A DNA stretch of 64,000 nt, taken from Spirochaetota bacterium (GTDB taxonomy: Bacteria; Spirochaetota; Spirochaetia; Sphaerochaetales; Sphaerochaetaceae). Every line of letters starts with the position of its first letter. Position 1 is the first letter of the stretch. Location: NCBI GenBank assembly GCA_023401595.1, contig JAEXDQ010000010.1, positions 57,518 through 121,517 on the forward strand. Reading direction: 5' to 3'. A model generated the notes under the pieces. The model ran no database searches, was not told the origin of the DNA, and saw nothing but the letters and a program-made list of their open reading frames with translations. The translations under genes were made by a program, and so were the position numbers. Positions 53,745-62,586 of the stretch are shown piece by piece.

Positions 53745-54695
53745 TTAGAACAAAGCGAGGTCTTCATTGAAATGTTTGACCAACGCATTGACGGCAAGTA
53801 CAAGGATGCATCCAAACACAGATTGGAATACTCCGGCGGCAGATCCCATTCCTATGTCGAAATTGACCGTCAACGACCGATACACATATGTATCGATAAT
53901 GTCAGTCACGTTGTACAAGAGTCCATTATTGCCAATTAGCTGATAGAATAACTGGAATTGCCCTTTCAGAATGCTTCCCAGATTGAACATGACCAGAAGC
54001 ACAAACGTTGGTTTTATCATTGGGAGTGTAATATTCGTAATCTGTTGCCATTTCGAAGCTCCATCTATTCTTGCTGATTCATATATTTCTTGATCGATAC
54101 CGCTGATTACGGAAAGATACACGACGCTGCCGTAACCAAGCCCTTTCCAAATTTGAATGGCGATAATGATGAAAGGCCACGCTTGCGGTTTGAGGTAAAA
54201 ATTATATTCCGGCAGCCCAAGACTTCTGAGCAACGTGTTAATCACTCCATTGTCCACGTTCAAAAGCGCATAGGAAAATAGTCCGACCAAAACCCAAGAG
54301 ATAAAATATGGTAAGAAAATTATTGATTGGCTTATTTTGACAAACCGCTTGCTTTTCAAATCGCTGAGAAATATCGCGCAAACAATTTGCGCGATATTGC
54401 CAAAAACAAGAAACGCCAAATTGTACAGGATCGTATTCTTGAGCAACCGGCCGAAAATTCCGCTTTTAAATAGGTATTCAAAGTTCTTGAATCCGACGAA
54501 CGGGCTCTTAAAAAAGCCCAACCTAAAATCAAATTTTGTAAAAGCAAGCCAAATGCCTACCATTGGGATATATGAGAAAAGAATAAAATAGACAAAAACA
54601 GGGACAAGCATGAACCACAGTATTCTATTTTTGGAAAATCGACGGCATAACTCCGTTGCGGGCGTGATATTTGCAACTTGTGATTCTTTTTTCAT
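53745..54695 (-). CDS. lplB: Carbohydrate ABC transporter permease, LplB type
   Basis: About 316 residues with six helices, LVPVFVYFILFSYIPMVGIW and the coupling loop YESARIDGASKWQQITNITL. GGAGG lies 6 bases before the chosen start MKKESQVAN. It is the first gene of the minus-strand unit (LplB, LplC, UidA). No binding protein or ATPase lies with it; the binding protein at 47155 on the other strand is the obvious partner. Confidence 0.87.
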   Translation of the reverse strand: MKKESQVANITPATELCRRFSKNRILWFMLVPVFVYFILFSYIPMVGIWLAFTKFDFRLGFFKSPFVGFKNFEYLFKSGIFGRLLKNTILYNLAFLVFGNIAQIVCAIFLSDLKSKRFVKISQSIIFLPYFISWVLVGLFSYALLNVDNGVINTLLRSLGLPEYNFYLKPQAWPFIIIAIQIWKGLGYGSVVYLSVISGIDQEIYESARIDGASKWQQITNITLPMIKPTFVLLVMFNLGSILKGQFQLFYQLIGNNGLLYNVTDIIDTYVYRSLTVNFDIGMGSAAGVFQSVFGCILVLAVNALVKHFNEDLALF

Positions 54696-54743
54696 TAACG
54701 ACCTCCAATAACGTTGGAAACAAGAAACCAAAGCTATGATTCT

Positions 54744-54771
54744 ATTGTAAACGTGTGTTTTTTTATTTCAA
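54744..54771 (-). promoter_or_regulatory. Promoter of the permease/glucuronidase operon
   Basis: On the minus strand TTGAAA (54766-54771) and TACAAT (54744-54749) are 16 bases apart, about 50 bases before the LplB start codon. Confidence 0.5.
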
Positions 54772-55385
54772 TTTGATTTATGAGCAATGATTGTCTTTTG
54801 AAGACATTCCTGAACGCTCTCAGTACAGCTCTGCGTTCCTCGGCTTGTGTATATCATTACCATGACTGATTTTTCTTTATACTTTGGCAGTTGTCAGACA
54901 GCCATCAGCAAAATCGATCTTATAAGATTTTTCAGGCCGGTCTGGGCGTTCCAAAAACCGCGTCATGCGGTTCTTGACTTGGCGGTTGAATCACTATCGG
55001 TTTAGTCTGTGATGGTTTATTATCGAGTCCCCAAGCATTCAAACGTTCAGATTCGTATAGTATGACCATGAAGAGTTTTCATATATAGATTATCGACCAC
55101 TGGCATTCCGCCGCACTTGCGTGAGGCCGGCAGCGATGAATCAAAAATTGGAGGAATTGTCATGGACAGCAAGACATTGATAGCCTTTTTTCATGCGGCG
55201 GGTTGAAACCAGCAAACTGATTCGGGCACAATGAGCCGCCCCTCACCTGGTCGCACCTTTCACCCGGACTGTCCGAAAAGTATTCATTTTTGAGAGGTAC
55301 ACCCCGCTCGAAAATGCTCGGAACGCATATTTTCAGCTTTCATGCTACCTTCTCGGACAGTCGCCTCCCCTCCTTCTTCAAACGG
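54772..55385. other. Long gene-free region, possibly decayed
   Basis: About 610 bases without a credible gene. A 14-codon frame with a good ribosome site (GGAGG, ATG at 55161) is too short to interpret. It contains the inverted repeat at 55267-55362 and a small CCGC/GCGG hairpin near 54958-54974. It may be the remains of a mobile element or lost gene, but I recognise no transposase sequence. Confidence 0.5.
55267..55362. repeat. 96-bp segment bounded by a perfect 10-bp inverted repeat
   Basis: GACTGTCCGA at 55267-55276 is exactly complementary to TCGGACAGTC at 55353-55362. The enclosed 76 bases have no coding potential. It could be a small non-autonomous element, the eroded ends of an insertion sequence, or a long terminator for the clostripain-like gene that ends at 55386. 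Confidence 0.45.
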
Positions 55386-57800
55386 CTATAAAACCTGAAG
55401 GAAGTCACAGACGCGAGGTTCAACGACCTCACCGCCTTTGACGGCGAACATAACGAGCGACGTAGCATAGGCATCGCCCCGACAGTCACTGACGGAAATA
55501 TAGGCGAGATAGGTATCGTCCTTCAACATGGAAACGGATAATTCGGTCGAAGGAGAAAGCTTCACACGCTTTCCGCGAACCTCCGCCGAGCCACGGAGGT
55601 TCACCGACTCCTGCGGATACAGCGGAGTGATCCTGTCGCCCGGTTTCAATAGGATAAGACTCCGGTCGAGCGTAACCATATCGGAGTCGTAGTATCGAAT
55701 ACCCAACAGATGGGGCTTGCCAGATTCGTGTACATAGTCGGTGACAAGATATGCCTTCGTACCATTGTACTCGACGAGGGAGCGATACAGTATCCTGTCG
55801 TCCGTAACGTCGATGATGTCGGTATGGAGCGGGACATCGTCCAAGAACAACCATCCGATACCATATTCAGAAGATATCAGGTCCTCTTGAACACCCACAT
55901 AGCGATTCTCGCCCAAATAGGTGACAATACCCGATTGCTCATCATATTGGGCAAGACAGAGAGAGGCATCTTGGATTGCATCGTATATTTCTCGTGTGAT
56001 GGGCAAGGAAAAACCGTCGTCCGTCACGGTCAGCTCTATGTCGGAAAGCCGCCTCAGACACTCAATGTCCAAGTTGGGCAGAGGCTCCAAACCATTTTCA
56101 CCCAAATATGCCTGCAACTCCGGGGAAAGACACCCGGCGAGTTTATAGTAGTACAACGCGGCGATATTGGAATCATCACAGATATCATACACATAATTCA
56201 GATACTTGCCCAGGCCGGCAAAGCTCTGCATGCTGTCATTGGAAAGCCCTACGGGGAAATAGACGGACAGCCCTTGCGATTCCTGTTCGTAGGAACAACC
56301 GCGGGTATATAGCACGCAGCTGTCCAGCGCATTTTTCAACGTCTTGACTTCATCCGGGTATTCTATCGCCAGATTGTCGGCAAAAACACCCAAATCAATG
56401 GTGTTGTAGAGCTGATAGGCGGACGAAGCATAGCTGATTGAGCGTGCGGCGGCGATACTGGCGGCGGTAATCACGCTCCGGTCAGAGGGAATCTGACGTA
56501 AAATCGCTGCGCACAAGTCGGAATAAGCCCGATATACACCGTCCGCCTTTGTCAAATCGGTCACAGAGAAGCAAAGAGCTTCATTTTGGGTCATCAAGGA
56601 ATTCTCAAACAGACGGGTAAGCCAAACCTGCGAGCGCATATACGAATCCGCGATGGTTTTGCACAGTTGCGCGCCATTCATTCCTGGATTATCCGCCAAT
56701 GCCCCGAGCCACGCGGCATAATCCCAGCCCGTACCAGGTTCAACTTCTTCGCTTGCCGCGAGATAACGCGCTACACCGGAGAGGCTGTGGGCCACTTCCA
56801 ACGAAGCCATCAGACAGGCATCGAAACCCACCACCTCAAACGGCGGATTGTCCGCATCCAGCGTATATACCTGGGAAAACGCATTGCGAATCTCGGAAAG
56901 CGTCAGATTGTCATTACCGAACAATTCATCCCAACAGACGCCATACGCACCGCCGCCATGGTTCCAGAACAGGAACACCGTATGGTCCGCCGAGTAGTTG
57001 TCCCTGCAGAATGTGAGAAAATCAATCAACGTATCGCCGTTCCCCATATTGACGGCGGCTCTGTTTTCCAGCTCCTCAAAACCGGCGGAACTGTAGAGGA
57101 ATCGTTGGGAACGGTTGGGATTGATGTCACGGGCCTCCCATCGGCACGAACCGCCGGTCTGGATGACGACCTGGACGTTCTCTGGCAAATCTACCGAAAA
57201 CATCTCTTTCAAGTCTCTTGACGCAGCCCCTTCGGCGTCCGGTACAACCTCTTCCGCAGTATCTGAAGAAGATACTGCGCCTAGATATGTGTTGGGATTA
57301 TAAAGTGAGGCCGGAAGTTCCATTCCCTGCCCACGTATGGTATTGATAAAGTCCTGAAGCCTTTTCTTGTCGTCGGCGTCTCTTTCATATTCAATTTCTG
57401 CGACGGCGTCAGCGATGCTGTAATTGGCAAAATATGACAGCTCATTGATATTATTGCTTTCCAAATCGCTCCCGCACATATATAAATAGATGGCCCAGGC
57501 ATCATCCTTGCCATATGAAGGCATTGCGTCGATAGCGCGGGCCTTTTGTTCGTCAAAGGGCGCAAGCTCGGCGAACTCTTCCTCCGTGAAGTTTTTCGCA
57601 TCCTCAATCAGGGCATCAGCATTGGCATCAGACAGGGCGGAGAATACCAGCCACCCCGCGACGCAAACCACAAGTACTGCCAGGAGAATTATTATCAGGA
57701 TATTCCGTTTTTTGTGCGATTTACGCTGTTTTGAAGCCGGAACCCGCTTCGGAGACTCGGAAATAGAACTGGATCGAGAATCATCATTCATATCGCTCAT
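55386..57800 (-). CDS. Membrane-anchored clostripain-like cysteine peptidase (family C11)
   Basis: 804 residues. A basic cytoplasmic tail and one membrane helix (about 33-56) anchor it, with the rest outside. The C11 core has WAIYLYMCGSDLES, FLFWNHGGGAYG (catalytic His281) and GFDACLMASLEVA (catalytic Cys329), followed by a large C-terminal region of unknown fold. Clostripain-type enzymes cleave after Arg or Lys, usually self-activating by an internal cut. Start preceded by GAGGGGG. It stands alone between gene-poor stretches and has no metabolic link to its neighbours, so lateral acquisition is likely. A role in handling host or surface proteins is speculative. Confidence 0.85.
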   Translation of the reverse strand: MSDMNDDSRSSSISESPKRVPASKQRKSHKKRNILIIILLAVLVVCVAGWLVFSALSDANADALIEDAKNFTEEEFAELAPFDEQKARAIDAMPSYGKDDAWAIYLYMCGSDLESNNINELSYFANYSIADAVAEIEYERDADDKKRLQDFINTIRGQGMELPASLYNPNTYLGAVSSSDTAEEVVPDAEGAASRDLKEMFSVDLPENVQVVIQTGGSCRWEARDINPNRSQRFLYSSAGFEELENRAAVNMGNGDTLIDFLTFCRDNYSADHTVFLFWNHGGGAYGVCWDELFGNDNLTLSEIRNAFSQVYTLDADNPPFEVVGFDACLMASLEVAHSLSGVARYLAASEEVEPGTGWDYAAWLGALADNPGMNGAQLCKTIADSYMRSQVWLTRLFENSLMTQNEALCFSVTDLTKADGVYRAYSDLCAAILRQIPSDRSVITAASIAAARSISYASSAYQLYNTIDLGVFADNLAIEYPDEVKTLKNALDSCVLYTRGCSYEQESQGLSVYFPVGLSNDSMQSFAGLGKYLNYVYDICDDSNIAALYYYKLAGCLSPELQAYLGENGLEPLPNLDIECLRRLSDIELTVTDDGFSLPITREIYDAIQDASLCLAQYDEQSGIVTYLGENRYVGVQEDLISSEYGIGWLFLDDVPLHTDIIDVTDDRILYRSLVEYNGTKAYLVTDYVHESGKPHLLGIRYYDSDMVTLDRSLILLKPGDRITPLYPQESVNLRGSAEVRGKRVKLSPSTELSVSMLKDDTYLAYISVSDCRGDAYATSLVMFAVKGGEVVEPRVCDFLQVL

Positions 57801-58404
57801 AACCGCAGCCCCCTCTCTTCTTGACTGAACGTGTCAGAATACAGCATGCCCTACAAGCCACAGTTTGCATCATGCCGCCGGCCTGACCAATCATATTACA
57901 CCATGCTAATCAATGCAAATCTGAATTTCAATAAAAACTTTCATAGCGCCCCAACAGGGCGACCTGCGTTTTTTCAAGTTCGCCGACTTTTTGTGTCATA
58001 ATGAGTTATCAAGCAAACATTCCACATTACAAAGCTTCTTTCCGTATGGGATGATGTATTTCATACGATGGCTCAACTTACAACCAACTCGCAGACGGGG
58101 TATTTCCCCAACAATCCCCTCCCATGACCGAGCCCAACGGCTTGAGTTCAAGGCGGTCGAGACCTTGGAACAGAAGTTCATTCGCAAACAAAGATTCATA
58201 TGATGAGAATGAGGGAATCAGAAGAAGCAACGTTCCATGCAAACGTGTTTCAAGACCATAGAACGCCGAGTCGTTCTCAATCCAATAGAGAACGGTTGGT
58301 TTTTTCGATAGCGAAGCGCCTTTGCGCCCAACCTTTTTGAGGCAGGCATGTAAAGCGGCGGGTGAACCATGTCCGCCGCGCCATGGGGTGAATATGGGAT
58401 GCGT
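57801..58404. other. Gene-free region upstream of the clostripain-like gene
   Basis: About 600 bases without a convincing gene. Short frames on both strands resemble no family and lack ribosome sites. It should contain the clostripain promoter near its left end and holds a terminator-like hairpin at 58272-58305. Confidence 0.5.
58272..58305 (+). terminator. Terminator-like hairpin with no identified gene
   Basis: CGTTCTC (58272-58278) pairs with GAGAACG (58288-58294), loop of 9, followed by GTTGG and a T6 run. I see no plus-strand gene before it, so it may be left from a lost gene or end a small RNA. Confidence 0.4.
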
Positions 58405-58896
58405 TTAAATCAACAGGTCATTCAAACAAATAATCTTACAGCCTTTGCTTTCATAGTAGCGCAGCATTTCGTCAAGCTTCCTTTTATCGTAGCTGGTAAC
58501 GCAATCCGACAGGACGGTAACGCCGTAATTTGCTTTGCATAAGTTGTAGCAGGTTGATTTAACACAAGCGACGGCATCCGCTCCCGTGATGTAGAAATCA
58601 CATATTTCATTTTTACAAATGAAGTCTACGAAGCCTTCACTGGTCAATGCGTTTCCTTTGGATTTTGTAAAAATATTTTTTGATACTATCTTCAGGTCTG
58701 GAACTAATTCAGCCCCGTTTGTATTGGGTTTAAAAGTCCTCGTGCCGGCCGATAAATTTTCATGTCTGATATAAACGACATGAATATCATGAGCGGCAGC
58801 CCAATCGACAGCCTTATTGATATTGTCAATGATATCCTTGTAATTCTTCGTTATGTCATTTTGGATGTCAATTATCACCAAAGCCTTTTTCTGCAT
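58405..58896 (-). CDS. Isochorismatase-family cysteine hydrolase
   Basis: 163 residues. The catalytic triad positions are visible: Asp in VIIDIQND (about residue 9), Lys in KSKGNAL and Cys in ITGADAVACVKSTC. The family includes nicotinamidases, ureidoacrylate and N-carbamoyl hydrolases; this member is too generic to place. AGGAGGAG precedes the start MQKKALVIID. The coding sequence is AT-rich, unlike most of the window. It stands alone and is probably cytoplasmic. Confidence 0.85.
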   Translation of the reverse strand: MQKKALVIIDIQNDITKNYKDIIDNINKAVDWAAAHDIHVVYIRHENLSAGTRTFKPNTNGAELVPDLKIVSKNIFTKSKGNALTSEGFVDFICKNEICDFYITGADAVACVKSTCYNLCKANYGVTVLSDCVTSYDKRKLDEMLRYYESKGCKIICLNDLLI

Positions 58897-59245
58897 GACG
58901 TCTCCTCCTGATAGGTTCGTTTGTTTTTTGATAATATCAGGTAATTGCTGACAACAGTATGTCAACAATCTATAATCACACTATCGAGGGACATTTTCAA
59001 TGAATTGGTAATCCGCCAGTTTTCAGGTGGTGTGGACATAGCGTATACGGGACTTGCAACTTGGACGGGAGAAAAATCATCCGACAAGAAAGAGCGTATG
59101 CGTATAGCCAGTATGCCCAGGGGATGAATCTGAATGCGCAAACAGAAAACGGACTTCGTCTTTTTGCATTGACCGAGGATTCATTTTTGGAGATTATCAT
59201 AAGAAAGGACGATGGCAAACGCCGTCTGCTCAACTACAAGCCATC
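58897..59245. other. Spacer without a recognised gene
   Basis: About 350 bases. A plus-strand frame from 59061 is open for some 70 codons before running antisense into the next gene; it resembles no family and has no clear ribosome site. I do not call it a gene. Confidence 0.4.
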
Positions 59246-59803
59246 TTACTTGTTCCTTTGCTCTGCAAGCAACTGTCTCATCGTCACTGTGAAAACACCC
59301 TTCACAACGCACCATCGCCGTCCGGTTTTCTCCGAAAGGAATGCTTTGAACGTAGCTTCTTCACTCGCGTCGGACTGCTTCCGAATCATGTAGGCGCCTT
59401 CTGTGCTGATAAACAGATAATCAAAACGGTCGTCTTCGGAAAGCCGAAGGATTGCGGAGTATTCCAAACTACTTCCGATGCCATTGATATCGAGAACGAT
59501 GCAGTCTTCGGTAAACCGGTATTTTGTCAATGGGTATTTTCCATCGAGTCCGGCAAGAATCTTGTCAGCTCCATGTAGCGGCAACTGTTTCCAACTTATC
59601 AAGAGCCAACACCCAAAAAGCAAAAAGAGCATGGTCGCAACAGTATCCTTAATTATGAAAAGACCAGTGAAAGTGAAACCCACGCCGAAAATCATTTGGA
59701 TGACGATGAGGTATTTTCTGAACGAAAGATATTGAACGATAGAAAGCCTTTTGATGCTTTTTTCATCGTGTCGGAATTCCATTGAATACTCACGTTTCTC
59801 CAT
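59246..59803 (-). CDS. YcxB-like small membrane protein
   Basis: 185 residues. Two membrane helices (about 30-70, split by IIKDT) follow a short cytoplasmic N-terminus. The C-terminal part is beta-rich, with KYRFTEDCIVLDINGIGSSLEYSAILRLSEDDRFDY-type spacing (only partly conserved) and FKAFLSEKTG, which fits the YcxB-like/PH-like pattern. Function unknown. GGAG is 6 bases before the chosen start. It begins 13 bases after the ROK gene stop, so it is the last gene of that leftward operon, though probably unrelated to sugar metabolism. Confidence 0.65.
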   Translation of the reverse strand: MEKREYSMEFRHDEKSIKRLSIVQYLSFRKYLIVIQMIFGVGFTFTGLFIIKDTVATMLFLLFGCWLLISWKQLPLHGADKILAGLDGKYPLTKYRFTEDCIVLDINGIGSSLEYSAILRLSEDDRFDYLFISTEGAYMIRKQSDASEEATFKAFLSEKTGRRWCVVKGVFTVTMRQLLAEQRNK

Positions 59804-59816
59804 AGATTTCTCCACC

Positions 59817-60713
59817 TCATAGGAAACGCTTCGACCAAATCGCAGCGCCCTTCATTGCTGCATGTTCCAACATTTCCGAAGGATACACAATCATACCTCG
59901 AGATTTTGCACGCACTTCGTAAGAAAATGAATCCACGAACAAATCGAAAGCCAACGAAAGCCTCCCACCAAAGACTACAGCTTCAATCCCATATTCCTCC
60001 AGAATCGGAAATACAACTTCACCGAGCATACAGCCCATATCGGAGTATATTTTGATTGCATCGGGATTCCCTTTCCGGGCTTCGTCTTCAATCGCTTTCG
60101 CAGAAGAGGATTTACCGGTCAACCTCTCATAAGCGGCGACGATCCCCCTACCGGAAACAAAATCCTCAAGTATTCCACCACGGTACGGAGACTTGTAAAT
60201 TCCGTATCTAGGATGTCCGGTCTCATCCGTAATGAAATTTTCTCCATCCCACATTCCGAAACCGACACCGGTTCCGATTACAATCCCAGCCGCTTTTCTG
60301 CATTCAGCCGCCTTACCGAAATATTTCTCACCCAAAAGAAAAGAGTGAACGTCATGCAGAAATGAAAATCGGACATTATCGGCAAAAACACCAAACTTTC
60401 GAAAAACATCAACCAAAGGGATATCCTTGACCGCCGGCCATTTGTGCTTCATGAGGCTGACTCCTCTTTTACAGTCAAATGGCCCGGGAACGGAGAAGGC
60501 GATATCCGAAATGTCGAGCGAAAGCGCTCGGCTTTGAGCGATGGCATCAGTGAATACCCTCCGGAACAAACCAAGCATCTCATCGGTCGTTCCGAATGAC
60601 GGAACAGGATAGAATTCTTCCTTTCCTATGAATTCAAGGCTTTCATAGGAAAGCAAAGCATATTTGAATGATGTTCCGCCAGCGTCAAAGGCGAGAATTG
60701 CTTTATTCAACAT
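59817..60713 (-). CDS. ROK-family sugar kinase lacking the zinc motif
   Basis: 298 residues. The phosphate loop DAGGTSFKYALLS and the second motif GIVIGTGVGFGMWDG mark an ROK sugar kinase. The CxCGxxGCxE zinc site normally after GH is missing; the sequence there is GHPRYGIYKSPYRGGILEDF. Zinc-free members exist among sugar kinases, so it is probably active. GGGGG lies before the ATG. With the phosphomannose-isomerase-like protein 28 bases upstream and a TRAP transporter, it likely phosphorylates the imported sugar at C6. Substrate unknown. Confidence 0.82.
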   Translation of the reverse strand: MLNKAILAFDAGGTSFKYALLSYESLEFIGKEEFYPVPSFGTTDEMLGLFRRVFTDAIAQSRALSLDISDIAFSVPGPFDCKRGVSLMKHKWPAVKDIPLVDVFRKFGVFADNVRFSFLHDVHSFLLGEKYFGKAAECRKAAGIVIGTGVGFGMWDGENFITDETGHPRYGIYKSPYRGGILEDFVSGRGIVAAYERLTGKSSSAKAIEDEARKGNPDAIKIYSDMGCMLGEVVFPILEEYGIEAVVFGGRLSLAFDLFVDSFSYEVRAKSRGMIVYPSEMLEHAAMKGAAIWSKRFL

Positions 60714-60741
60714 TTCGGACCCCCTAAAACAGGCTTGGAGC

Positions 60742-62562
60742 CTATTTCACCATTACTTTATATACCGTGACAGGTTGATTACCGAGGTTCACTATCTCGT
60801 AGTCTCCGATATCCGCTGGCACGACGATAATATCAAGGAAATCCATAGTGTAGCTTCGTTCCGGGGCCGCTTTCGCACGCACGACAATTTTCTCGCCGTC
60901 AACGAGCGCCAGGACGTGAAACTTCCCGTCTGTCGTATCTTCCGCTCTCCTCTCGAATTCCAGACGTCTTGTACTATAATAGACCAAGTCGTCTTCTCCG
61001 ACGATATATTCAGCGAAACCATCACCTATTCTGGCGAGGACGGGTTCTTTGCAAAGATGCTCGTAGACGAACTTTTCTGTCCTCTCCCCCTTCAAAACCT
61101 GTTCGCCATAAAAACTATGGATCGGTCTGGGGTTCCCGTCCAAGTCCTTACGGAGATAGTCGTAAAGTTTAAAAGTGTAGGATCCCATTGTGAGCGATCC
61201 GATTTCAAGAATCAGCTGGTTTCGGCCGGAAGCATGGATAGTTCCTCCAGGCAGAAGGAACTGTCTGCCTGGAATGGAAGGGACAGCATTAACATACTTG
61301 AGATAATCCACCGGAGTATGTTCTTTCTCTGATTTTTTTATCTCATTGAAAAACTTGGTTTTGTCAACGCCTTCTCTTAATCCGCAATATGTCTTTGCTC
61401 CATGTCCAGTCGCCACTATATAATAACCTTCGTCCTGAGAACCAAGTTCATTGAAATTCTCCATACAATGCTCTTTCGGTGGATGGACCTGTACCGACAT
61501 GTTTCCATTCGAATGAAAGGTGTCGTCATAATTGAAACGAATGGGGAAAAAACCGCCGAATCTTTCTTTGATCGCGGGCCCTAGTATGGCATCGCCTTGT
61601 TTCTGTACGAATGTAAAGAAAGGCATTTCCATCAGGTTTCCGCCTATTTCGACCAATATGCTGACTTCCATAGGAATCAAATCGAATATCCAAGCGATAT
61701 TTTTAAATTGATCGGGCAACTTTCTGGCATGTTGGATATAGTACCCTCCCCAGACACCTTCAAGATACACCGGTTTACAGCGGAAAGGATACTTTGCAAG
61801 GTTTTCGGTAAGTGTGGCGAGGTCGTCGCCGCTCACGACGTTCATGGTCGCATCTTTATCGCTGGTAACATAAAAATCAATCAAGTCTTCCGTCAGAAGT
61901 TTCCCACGAAGTGCAACCGCAAGTTCGAAGTCGACGTAGTAGGCTCTCCTTTGAAGTTCTTTGACTGGGCGTGCGACGACGTCACCGAAGTTTCTCCATC
62001 TGCCGGCATGGGCGCGAAGCATAACTTCTTTCGGCGTAACATCAATATAAATCACCAGATCAACAATTTCACGAAAGGTATCGCTGGCGGCACCCATTCC
62101 TGAAAGAATGACAATTCCGCCCTCTTGTCGGATTTCAGAAACCTTAGACTTGAAGTCGTCCGTTTTCTTTTCATCGAAGAAATCAGCGAAGCTCCCGCGG
62201 TAGAGCCTTCCATAGAGAAGAACAGGATCCTTGACTCTGTCAGTCGGAAGACTGGCAGAAAGCATGGACTCGATTTTTTCCGCTGAATGACAGAAAGCGT
62301 CCGTCGATACAGGACAAACTTCTTCTCCCTTCAGAAGACATGTAATTCCGTTGGAAAACTGTTCGAAATTCGCAGAAGGATACCCTTCGATGGCGACAAC
62401 GCAACTGCCCTTCTTCGCTTTGGCGTCCGCAACAGCTTTCGAGAGGCTTTTCATCACCTTCTCCGCTCCGAAAATCGACCGTGAAATGAGAGCGTCCGAA
62501 AGGGCCGGCCTGTTGACTGGAGTGTAATCGTCGTACGGATGCGGATTAAACATAAAGCTCAT
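60742..62562 (-). CDS. Phosphomannose-isomerase-like protein with degenerate kinase-like N-terminal domain
   Basis: 606 residues in two parts. Residues about 1-265 resemble a uridine kinase/phosphoribulokinase domain (VVAIEGYPSANFEQF, CPVSTDAFC, LVIYIDVTPKEVMLRAHAGR), but the P-loop lacks its GK[ST] (GYPSANFE at 60-67), so it cannot bind ATP in the usual way. Residues about 275-600 are a class I mannose-6-phosphate isomerase-like cupin, with SVQVHPPKEHCMENF and the metal/substrate site LLPGGTIHASGRN. A plausible role is isomerising a hexose 6-phosphate made by the ROK kinase, with the N-terminal domain as a sensor or scaffold. Most PMI proteins of this class are 300-400 residues, so the extension is the odd part. 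Confidence 0.78.
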   Translation of the reverse strand: MSFMFNPHPYDDYTPVNRPALSDALISRSIFGAEKVMKSLSKAVADAKAKKGSCVVAIEGYPSANFEQFSNGITCLLKGEEVCPVSTDAFCHSAEKIESMLSASLPTDRVKDPVLLYGRLYRGSFADFFDEKKTDDFKSKVSEIRQEGGIVILSGMGAASDTFREIVDLVIYIDVTPKEVMLRAHAGRWRNFGDVVARPVKELQRRAYYVDFELAVALRGKLLTEDLIDFYVTSDKDATMNVVSGDDLATLTENLAKYPFRCKPVYLEGVWGGYYIQHARKLPDQFKNIAWIFDLIPMEVSILVEIGGNLMEMPFFTFVQKQGDAILGPAIKERFGGFFPIRFNYDDTFHSNGNMSVQVHPPKEHCMENFNELGSQDEGYYIVATGHGAKTYCGLREGVDKTKFFNEIKKSEKEHTPVDYLKYVNAVPSIPGRQFLLPGGTIHASGRNQLILEIGSLTMGSYTFKLYDYLRKDLDGNPRPIHSFYGEQVLKGERTEKFVYEHLCKEPVLARIGDGFAEYIVGEDDLVYYSTRRLEFERRAEDTTDGKFHVLALVDGEKIVVRAKAAPERSYTMDFLDIIVVPADIGDYEIVNLGNQPVTVYKVMVK

Positions 62563-62586
62563 AATATTTACCTTCTTCCTTTTTTA

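Noticed and set aside
59061..59393. A possible small plus-strand gene between the isochorismatase and YcxB-like genes
   Set aside because: No Shine-Dalgarno sequence or family resemblance, and its 3' half is antisense to the YcxB-like gene.
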